From assembly GCA_033297205.1 (NCBI GenBank), contig MU859432.1:1-17501 (forward strand): a DNA stretch of 17,501 nucleotides, read 5' to 3'. The notes below the pieces were generated by a model. That model searched no databases. It was given only the letters and a program-made list of their open reading frames with translations, and was not told the DNA's origin. Both the position numbers and the translations under genes were made by a program. Every line of letters begins with the position of its first letter. Position 1 is the first letter of the stretch. Below are positions 9,201 through 16,704 of this stretch, one piece after another. This DNA comes from Pseudoneurospora amorphoporcata (Eukaryota > Ascomycota > Sordariomycetes > Sordariales > Sordariaceae).

Positions 9201-10468
9201 GCTAACTAGCCTAATAGCTTCGCAGCGCTCGTAATCCTCCTCTACGTTGCCGCTGAAGTATACGTACTTAGCGATCTTTACTGCTCGGATAACGACTTTA
9301 GAGCCCTTACCAGCGCAAGCATCAATCCACAAGTAGTAACGCTTACCTAGCAACTTCTTATACTTAGCACCATCGCCGTTCTAGATCTCCTGCTCCATTT
9401 CTAGGGTAAAGTTAGCCAAACCGCTTAGTATATTATAGTCGTGCTTAATTCCTATCCCTACCCCTCTATCAACGACGCCTTCATCGTCTCTATACTCCTT
9501 AGGCTCTAGGGCGCCCCCCTCTACCTCTTTAGCCCGGGCCTCCTCCTCCGCCCTAGCCTCCTCTATAATCTCGCAAATCTCTGCGTACAAAGTGCGGAAC
9601 GCTCGTAGATCAAACTTCTCGCACAACCAGTTAAAACCGGCGGCCGTTATATTCCTAATATTTACTAGGTTGACGGGGTCGTTCGAGAAGTATAATCGGC
9701 GCACCACAACGCGGTAGTAGGGATCGGACCTCCGTTAGCCAGCCACGGTGCGGCAGACGGCGGGCTTAGTCCGCTTGGGGGCTGCGATTAAGGTATTAGA
9801 ATCCTTAACCGGGGTATTGGGGGGTCCGTCTTCAACAACGTCGGGGACGAGGTCCGCGATTAAGGTACTAGGGCGGTCGGCCTTAACTATACCTCGCATA
9901 GTTTCGTAATAATGCGTGTAGGCGTACTTCCAAACCTTTGGAGCGTGCCGTAAAGAGGGCGAGAGGTCAGCGGGAAGGCAGCGGTCCGTACAGTAATTGT
10001 TGAAGGTAACGGCGCCGTTTAGCCATAATACTATAGGGTTATAAAGCTTAAACTATAGCATGCCTAGGATCACGGGGTAATCGGCCGCTAGATTATAGGC
10101 TAGCATAGCGATCGTTTCTATATAGTAGCCGATCCGCAGCTAAACCTCACAATAGTAAGTAATGAGATCCTTAGGCACGCCGTCAGCTAAATATAAGGCC
10201 TTTGGTTTAGGGAGTCTCAATAGCGGGATAGTATAACGGGCGGTAAAGTTGCGATCGATAAAGGCGAGAGCGGAGCATCCGCTATCGACTAGAGCGGCAT
10301 ATTTGCTACGTTGATTGCGCGGTCCATAAACGATTTAAGTAGAGAGAAGGATAGAATTATTATTATAGCTATTTAAATTTAAATTCTTAAATTAAACTAC
10401 TTCTAGGTCTGCCAGATTATTCTCCCCCTCATCTATTATCGTTACGGACAATAGCCTCTCTAAGCGAC

Positions 10469-12064
10469 TTAGTAGAGAGGCGGCGTATTTCCTGCGCTAT
10501 ATTCTGCAAGTTGGGTAAGAGCTAGAGTGGGCGCTGCAGCGGGCTCACCAGTAGCGACAGCGTTAACTCGAGCGCCGTCATTACCGTTATTGCCGTAACC
10601 AAACTATCTTATAGCCGGTCTGCCACGGTTGTTATTATTGTTATAGCCGCCTCTACCGCGACGGTTGCGGCGATCGCGCTCCCTCTGCTCCTTAGGAATG
10701 CTAGTATTAATACTATTACGGTATTTATAAGCGTAGTGACCTGGTCTAGCGCAGCGCTTGCAAAGACCATTCTACATACGGTAGTCAATAACCGCCTTAT
10801 CGATTATACGAAACAATTGAACGTTGAAGGCATTTATAGCGTCGAGATCTATAGCGGTGCCGCCTTAGCTAACGGTACGCTTGGTGGAAGCGGAACCGCC
10901 GCTAGAGCTGGAATTGTTTTTATAGAACTGGACGGTAGTCTTATTACGCTAGTCGCGCTCCTCGAGGTTGGTAGCGAGCTTGCGGTGTAGGGCAAGCTAC
11001 TTATCGTAATTATTAAGAGCGGGGAACTCCTGCTAATAAGCAATAACATTACGGATCTCATCAGTAACCTTCATTTTCAGGTAATAGGTCTTTATAGAGT
11101 CGTCGAGGTCGCAGCGGTCGACAAGGGTAGTAAATCTATCTTCAAAATCGAGCTACTTCTAACCCTTAGTCATCTTCAGGGTCTCGAGGTCACGACGGGA
11201 CTCGAGGGTAAGATCTATACGGTCGTACTTAATATCGAGGTAAGCGAGCAAATCCTCGCCAATCTTCCACTTCCTCTTATCCTTATCAACTTCCTTTAGC
11301 AACGGCATAGCCTAGGCGGAGAGGGCGTAAAAGGCAGCGCCACTAAGGCACTACATGATCTGGGCGAACTTATAACGCTCATCTTAATCGAAGTACCAAA
11401 CATCCTAAAACTAATAGAACTCGATTTTAGCACGCTAAGCGCAGTAAGACTCAGCGCGTTTGACAGCGGTGCTGCCCTCGCCGGTGAAGACTTTAGGGTC
11501 CTTACTAATCCTAAACTTAGGGGTAGATATATCGTCGTCTATAGGAACAGCTTCAAGAGGGATAACTCCTAAGCGTATAGTCTTTTTAAAATCTTTGATA
11601 GTATTATTCTTCTCCTTGAGTTTAGCGGTAACGTCCTTCTTGAGTTTACTGTAGGCGTCGGTGGCAGCATCAAACGCGGTGTTAGTATCGGCAAGCTTAC
11701 TCTGGGTAATAGTGAGCTGCTTTTCGAGATAGGTGATTTTATCGTTGAGCTCAGCAATAGTCACGTCCTAGTTTGCCAATTGCTCCGCGTTATCGGCGAG
11801 CGCATCGTTAACGACTACGACGAAGGAGTTTGCCTTAATTACGTCCTAATCGATAAATCGGGCGAGCGCGATAATAGTATAGCCGAAAGCGGGGTGGTTA
11901 GTAAGCTCAAAGGCGGTGTCAAGGTCGCTCTGCTCAGCTGGGGCACCAGGGTCAGGACTGCCGTTGAGAGCCTCTATAATATTCTCGAAGAGTTACTCGT
12001 GAGCAGGGTCGACGATAGAGCCGATGGCGGAGATGGCAACGTCAACGTCGGTAACGGACGACAT
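10469..12064 (-). pseudogene. gag: Element B gag (broken)
   Basis: Frame of about 531 codons from ATG at 12064 (MSSVTDVDVAISAIGS) to TAA at 10471-10469. Residues about 90-155 form a likely coiled coil (IAELNDKITYLEKQLTITQS at 11758-11699). The middle (about 11480-11080) has the spacing of the retrotransposon Gag domain. A CCHC zinc knuckle lies at 10762-10721 (CKRCARPGHYAYKY): Cys-x2-Cys-x4-His-x4, but the last Cys is Tyr, as from TGC to TAC. A Gly/Arg/Asn-rich RNA-binding-like stretch follows (RRNRRGRGGYNNNNNRGRP). Many TAG/TAA stops. Pol overlaps the end in the -1 frame for 28 nt. The start was chosen because the same phase joins it to the knuckle without an indel and it lies 256 nt inside the LTR. 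Gag forms the particle and binds element RNA. Confidence 0.82.
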
Positions 12065-12320
12065 TCATTAGCTCGATTAATGAAGGGGATAAGTGCTACC
12101 TTATAGGTGGGAAGCCCTACCTTATAGGCGCTAGGGAGAATCGCGGTACGATTTATAGTATTGCTAGTCGGACTCGAGGTCGAACCTGCTAGCGGCGTAG
12201 TGCGACCGAAACTATCGCAGTGCGATAAGAAGGTCGCGGGCACGTCGGAGATTCTCACGACGGCGGCGATTGATTGAGATGGAGTTGTACGCTCGCAGCG
12301 TAATAGTAGGTACAACTAAC
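12065..12320 (-). other. 5' leader of element B
   Basis: 256 nt between the 5' LTR and the gag ATG. It holds a 12-bp direct repeat (CTACCTTATAGG on the plus strand at 12096-12107 and 12117-12128) and a 7-bp stem whose arms are 12078-12084 and 12064-12070, touching the gag ATG. An out-of-frame ATG lies 4 nt upstream of the gag ATG. The primer binding site should begin near 12320, where the minus strand reads GTTAGTTGTACC; I cannot assign a tRNA. Confidence 0.5.
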
Positions 12321-12565
12321 TATCACGGTGCAGGGCGAGGTAAGGGGTAGATGTAACATACGTAGTTGTACGAGGAGAGAGGAAGGGAAGAGAGGGAGGT
12401 GTACGGTCTGGATATAGGGTAGGGCTGAGCCATGCCCTGGATCTAGACTGAGGCCCACTGGTGCCTGCATACGTGGGATCCTATTGGCCAATGGCCAATA
12501 GAGACTCGATGGCTGTGCCAATCGTGCAGCGCATCACTAGTGCCATCACAGGTAATCCTGTGATA
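12321..12565 (-). repeat. 5' LTR of element B (245 bp)
   Basis: Full-length match to the solo copy at 16013-16257 (same length, few substitutions) and to 5338-5497. Termini on the plus strand are TATCACGG and CCTGTGATA, an imperfect inverted repeat. Canonical TG...CA ends would become TA...TA by the RIP change. It contains a CCAAT-type palindrome TATTGGCCAATGGCCAATA at 12482-12500. It abuts the gag leader on its left and element C RT sequence on its right. Confidence 0.82.
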
Positions 12566-13577
12566 TTAGGCTTCGCAAACTTCTATCGCCGCTTTATTAA
12601 AAACTTCTCGATAATAGCGAGCCTACTATACGAGTTTATGAAGAAGGATGCGGTATAGACGTGGTCCGCTACGTATAACTCCGTTTTTGAGATTTTGAAG
12701 CGGGCTTTTACTAGCGGACTTTTACTAGCGGACTTATGTTAAAGATTTATAATTAGTCTAAGAAAACAATAGTCGAAACCGACGCTTCCAACTAAGCTAC
12801 TAGCGGTACCTTATTTTAATACGGGGATAATAGCATCTTCTACCCAGTCGCCTATTTCTCGTCCAAATATACGACCTAAGAAAATAACTACAACGTATAT
12901 AATAAAGAACTCCTCGCTATTATCAAAGTATTAGAAGAACGGAAACCGGAGTTCGAAGGAGCTTAATAACCCTTCGATATTCTAATAAATTATAAAAATT
13001 TCCAAACTTTTATAACTAATAAGTAACTTACTTAGCGCTATATAAGGTAGTCTTAGTTCCTATTATAATTTAACTTCTTAATTAAATATACCTCTAGATT
13101 GTAGAACCTTCGTCCTAATGCCTTAAGCTACAAGCCTAACGATTGCCCTACCGATACTAATAACAATAGTTTGGTCGCCCGCTAGCGAGCTCTATTGGAC
13201 CCTACGTGGTTCGAAGATAGTTGTTTAAAAGACTTTTCAAATTTCTTTCTTCGTTTAATAAGCGATTACGACGATAAGTCCGTTGATAATATTATCCTAA
13301 ATAGCTATACAACCTTTATCTTCCTACAAGAGGTCGTTTCCTACCTTACGGACCCAGCTTGCAAATAATAAACTCCTAATATTAAAAAGGTATTCTATAA
13401 AGTATTCGCAGAATATTAGGTAGCCAGTAATAGAATCACTAGATGGCACAATAGGTTTATTATTGATCTGTACGATAAAGAGCTCCAATTCGTCTTAATT
13501 AGCCATTAATACAATTCCCCTAACGCGAGGCACCCTGGCCGCGATGCGATTTACGATTTTTTTTAATACGATTTCTA
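12566..13577 (+). pseudogene. pol: Element C: remnant of a B-like pol (RT end, RNase H, integrase start)
   Basis: Begins inside the RT connection at LGFANFYRRFIKNF, which matches the same place in B pol (LGFANFYRRFIKGF). RNase H: ETDASN near 12776, NKELLAIIK near 12901, and LINYKN near 12990, where the usual D is N. A long spacer follows (ALLDPTWFEDSC near 13190), then the integrase zinc domain with both His kept (13504 and 13531, in NARHPGRDAIYDFF). About 19 stops in about 337 codons, the heaviest damage in the window. A 14-bp tandem duplication at 12705-12732 shifts the frame. The left side is cut by the LTR of B; the right side fades at about 13577-13619 before another LTR-like sequence. 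C is related to but distinct from B. Confidence 0.85.
12705..12732. repeat. 14-bp tandem duplication within element C
   Basis: CTTTTACTAGCGGA occurs twice in a row (12705-12718 and 12719-12732). Dropping one copy restores the RNase H frame (AFTSGL, then LKIYN). Confidence 0.85.
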
Positions 13578-13619
13578 TATCACGAGGCAAGGGCACCGTT
13601 AGGTATAGGGTATGACATA
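13578..13619. other. Unassigned junction between C and the next LTR-like sequence
   Basis: The C frame becomes unconvincing here. The stretch starts TATCACG and reaches ACATATGTTGTTGTACG, loosely resembling the TATCACG end of the B LTR (12321-12372) with a similar spacing. It could be C coding sequence, or the end of a diverged B-type LTR. Confidence 0.3.
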
Positions 13620-14049
13620 TGTTGTTGTACGGGGGAGGAAATGTCACACGGACATTTGACCTCAACCCTGACCCTACAACGAGAGGCTCGCGGAGCCGCA
13701 CATCTCTCAGCCTCGCGCAAATGCTTCAAGTATCTACGCCAGCTCAGACAGAGAGTCTGTTCAGCCGACAGCACGGCTTAGACCCAAGCCTTGCTATACG
13801 GCTGAATGCCTCAGGCAACTAGGCCATACTCACCCTCGACGCTTGGCATCAGCCTCGAGATAGCCGGAGGCCTCCTCAGAAGTGTCCGGAGGCCTCCGGC
13901 CGCAACACCCACCTCGGCCGGACTTTTGGCCACCGGTACTGCTTACCCGAACTTCCCTCGATGCCACTGGGCTAGAGAGCTAACTACGGAAGTGCCGAAG
14001 ACACTGAAAGATCACCACAAGACAATCCTAGTCATTCTAAGAACAACTA
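13620..14049 (+). repeat. Putative 5' LTR of element D, little RIP
   Basis: Starts TGTTGTTGTACGGGGGAGG and may end near AACAACTA at 14049, where TA could be a mutated CA. It is clearly richer in CA and TG than its surroundings. It includes hairpins: AAATGTC...GACATTT (about 13639-13657) and CCGGAGGCCTCCGG (about 13886-13899), with CCGGAGGCCTCC also present about 23 bp earlier. Short ORFs inside show no family signature. The 3' limit is uncertain; it may instead be an unrelated insertion or solo LTR. Confidence 0.4.
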
Positions 14050-14460
14050 TAGCCAACTAAGTAAGGAGTAGGGTGCCCGGGTGAAGGACGGCGCTAGATG
14101 GAAGATAGGGAATGGATAAAGGCATTCCGAAAGATCCACATGTACACAGACTACTAGACAAATGCCTTGAAGCCTCAGGTGATAAGGCTCGATACGTACC
14201 TCAAGTACGTACCGATTCCTTTTGGCATAAGAAGGCCTTGAAGCCCAGCCTTCTTATGGAGGTCGAGAGGGATCAACAAGGCCTTCGAGACTAAAGTAGT
14301 TTATTAGCTGAATTTGAACTATTGTTCCAAGCCCTGATCACAGCCCTTGTCACAGATAAACTACTTCCCTCTCGAACCACCCTTTCTCGTAAACTCTTTA
14401 CTAACTCACCACTATTATAGCTTCTTAAGACCAACCTATACCCTCGGTTGAGGAGCTCTC
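14050..14460 (+). other. Leader region of element D
   Basis: About 410 nt between the putative LTR and recognisable gag. A 60-codon ORF (14112-14294) is described separately. Its frame runs on after the TAA to about 14409 (AEFELLFQALITALVTDKLL), which may be a continued coding frame. RIP-like damage rises after about 14380. No primer binding site could be assigned. Confidence 0.35.
14112..14294 (+). CDS. Small ORF of unknown function upstream of element D gag
   Basis: 60 codons from ATG (MDKGIPKDPHVHRLLDKCLE) to TAA at 14292-14294, with no internal stop although the neighbourhood is full of them. The composition is protein-like: a mixed helical segment, RYVPQVRTDSFWHKKALKP in the middle, a charged end. 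It is in a different frame from D gag, and the same frame stays open for about 38 more codons after the TAA. It could be an N-terminal Gag piece, a remnant of another element or chance. I do not recognise a family. Confidence 0.3.
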   Translation: MDKGIPKDPHVHRLLDKCLEASGDKARYVPQVRTDSFWHKKALKPSLLMEVERDQQGLRD

Positions 14461-16007
14461 CCTCGTTCTCTATAACCCGAAGGCTTCGACGCTGTTATAA
14501 CTGGTACCGATGATGTTATTCCTAGAAGTACAGTCCAAGTTACTAACCCTCCTCCCTAGCTCGTTACGCTTTATAATTAGCTCGCCACAGCCCACAACCA
14601 AGTCCGCGAGATCGCCCTCTCTGTGTGATATGAGTACGCTAGGGACTTTACTGCCCCCAAGGAATAATACGAAGTCTTGAGGAAGAACTATACTACTGTC
14701 ACCCATCTCTTCGACTCTAGATTGGAAGCTACTCTAACCCAAGTCGCCCGCCTAGAGTAGTAAGTCCAGTAGGCTAGCTCCTGTTTCGCTTCTAAAGTTT
14801 GGATTGCTATTGTTTAATACGGTAAGAAAGACGAAGAACGTTAGAAGGCTATTTATTAGCTCCGCGACGCGCTCACTCAATAATAATAAGCGATCGAGAT
14901 ACTCTACGAGAAATCTACCCGCTAGCAGTCCATCCTGGGTCGCGTTAAGACTTGGGCTAATACTAAGGATTCCTAAATTAATAATATCCTCGAAAAGCTC
15001 GTCGATCCCCAGTAGTTGAAGGACTTTGAGGAATAATTTGCGGCAGTCCAGTAGAATACGTAGAAAGCTATTTAAGAGGCTTTTGAGAGCTCTGGCTAGA
15101 AAGCCCCTAACGCCGCTTCTATCCTTAGAGTTCTAGAGCAACGCGCCGCAACACGTCCCCTATTAAGCCCGAGCACGGTATTCCGCTCTGTTAATCTTAC
15201 ATTTAACTCCTTAGGTAATAAAACAATTCAATGCGCCCAAGCCCAATGGTAGGCTAAGTAAGCTAATGCTTAATACGAAGTAACCCAAGCCGGCGCCTTC
15301 GGAGCCAACGTAGCGTCCCAAGTATATCAGCCCCCCTTTGGGAACTAAGGACCCCCGGGACCGCCGCGGCCTCCCCGTTACGCTACCTTCGGAGACTTCC
15401 CTGATGACTTAGGACAGGAGGAAGCTAATAGATTTCTTTAGAATTTAACTATCTAGGTACCTCCGGTCTACCTTAGCAAGCCGCCCTTATACGACGGTAA
15501 GGACCTTTCTAAGTTCCGGCCTTGGTGGTACAAGGTCGAAGCTTACTTCGATACCTATACTTCTGGTTTCGTTACCGATAATTATAAGATTAACTGGATT
15601 GGTTCCCTCCTAACCGACAAAGCTCAAACCTGGCACAACCAAAGAGTGAAGTAGGCCCGACGTATAAATTTCGCGAACACTTAGTTAGGCTATTCAACCG
15701 CCCTCCAAGATCGGTTTAAGGACCCCTCGGAATAGTACCGCAACGTGAAGAAGATGATGGACCTGAGGTATGAAGGAGATATAGTCTAATATATTACTAC
15801 GCTCCTCGACTTCAACGACGTTGTCTAATGGTTAGGAACTACCTTCTGCAACCACATTTCTAAAACCCTGCCCTCCGAAATTATTAAAATGGTCTACTAA
15901 ATACGAGGCGGAATCTCCCCATCGGACGACGAGTTCCTCAATGCTGTTTAGGAAGCCGGTTAGGTTTACGAAAACATGCTATAGGACCTAGGCCTCTTGG
16001 GAAAAGG

Positions 16008-16012
16008 CGCGC
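16008..16012. repeat. Target site duplication, left copy
   Basis: CGCGC directly before the solo LTR; the same five bases follow it at 16258-16262. Confidence 0.75.
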
Positions 16013-16257
16013 TATCACGGTGCAGAGCGAGGTAGGGGGTAGATGTGACATACGTAGTTGTACGAGGAGAGAGGAAGGGAAGAGAGGGAGGTGTACGGTC
16101 TGGATATAGGGTAGGGCTGAGCCATGCCCTGTATCCAGACTGAGGCTCACTGGTGCCTGCATGCGTGCGATCCTATTGGCCAATGGCCAATAGAGACTCG
16201 ATGGCTGTGCCAATCGTGCAGCGCATCACCAGTGCTATCACAGGTAATCCTGTGATA
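16013..16257 (-). repeat. Solo LTR of the B family inserted in D gag
   Basis: 245 bp, collinear with 12321-12565. Flanked by CGCGC at 16008-16012 and 16258-16262, a 5-bp target duplication as made by retroviral-type integrases. There is no internal retroelement sequence, so it is a solo LTR or an LTR-only insertion. Inverted repeats: GTCTGGATATAGGG with CCCTGTATCCAGAC (16098-16111 and 16127-16140), TATTGGCCAATGGCCAATA (16174-16192), and TATCACAGGTAATCCTGTGATA (16236-16257, perfect arms at the terminus). Orientation is given as for element B. It is less mutated than the 5338-5497 copy. Confidence 0.85.
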
Positions 16258-16262
16258 CGCGC
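16258..16262. repeat. Target site duplication, right copy
   Basis: CGCGC directly after the solo LTR, matching 16008-16012. One copy is needed to join the gag frame. Confidence 0.75.
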
Positions 16263-16704
16263 CTACTTTAAGGACGGAGTATTTGAAGTCGGGCTAACAA
16301 TTTCGTAAGGATACACGCTCCCCTTCCGACTAAAACTAATCCTTAAAACGACCCGACCGCTCAGTTAAGGATAAGAAATGGGCTTCTAATTGTGACGTTT
16401 TGAGAGAAATTAATTAAGCGGATATCGATTAGCGTAAGAAGGACTAAGTTTCTTGCTGGCGATGTGGGCGTGACAACCACTATATTATAGAATGTTTTGC
16501 GAAGAAGGATAACAACGGCAAAGACCTGCCCCAACCTAAAGAATAACTAAGAACGGCCGCTATTTCAATTAAGAAACGTAAGAGTGACGACTTCGAAGAA
16601 GAGGGAGTTGAGAACCTCGAAGACAACAAGGCCCAGTTCAAGAAAGCTAAAATAAACGCAATTACTAGAGCTATGCAAACTATAGATATAAATAGCGACT
16701 CTGA

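Larger units (their letters stand above)
5575..10496 (-). pseudogene. pol: Element B pol: protease-RT-RNase H-integrase-chromodomain-like, broken
   Basis: Frame of about 1,640 codons on the minus strand, opening after a stop at 10499 and ending in TGA at 5577-5575. Roughly 30 premature stops, nearly all TAG or TAA. Protease: ALVDSGCSA near 10290-10270 and VILGMLWF near 10080. A spacer domain of unknown role spans about 9720-8990. RT: LLVKKPGGGVRLCVDYRGIN near 8890-8830, FTKLD near 8760, active-site YLDD at 8555-8544. RNase H about 8150-7760 keeps its acidic residues (EIDAS, KELL, VTDYKN). Integrase: GHLGRDK near 7310, CKGC near 7230, WTD near 7150, SDRG near 6945 and TERIN near 6835; the second Asp and Glu are 35 residues apart, as in DDE integrases. 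One nucleotide is missing near 7100, shifting the rest into the next frame. GPF near 6400. Then a chromodomain-like segment and an extension of about 150 residues. It would act in particles and nucleus as replication and integration enzyme. Confidence 0.9.
5338..12565 (-). mobile_element. Element B: nearly complete Ty3/gypsy element on the minus strand
   Basis: Flanked by two direct copies of one LTR: 12565-12321 full length (245 bp) and 5497-5338 (160 bp, cut). Between them, in minus-strand order: leader, gag, protease, RT, RNase H, integrase, degenerate chromodomain, C-terminal extension, short 3' UTR, polypurine tract. Total length would be about 7.3 kb if the missing 85 bp of the 3' LTR lie beyond element A. 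About 30 nonsense codons in pol and one 1-nt deletion in integrase make it non-autonomous now. The right flank (12566 on) is RT sequence of element C, so B sits inside C. Confidence 0.85.

Noticed and set aside
11780..12106. 108-codon plus-strand open frame within B gag
   Set aside because: It lies opposite the gag N-terminus, whose phase is shared with the zinc knuckle. No signature of its own.
12321..12565. MITE (DNA transposon) because of TATCAC...GTGATA inverted ends and palindromes
   Set aside because: Copies sit at both ends of element B, next to a polypurine tract, and the solo copy has a 5-bp duplication. A TA duplication would not restore the gag frame of D.
13806..14060. 84-codon ORF inside the putative LTR of D
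   Set aside because: Low-complexity Pro/Thr/Arg-rich translation, no motif, no start context, and it spans the LTR end.
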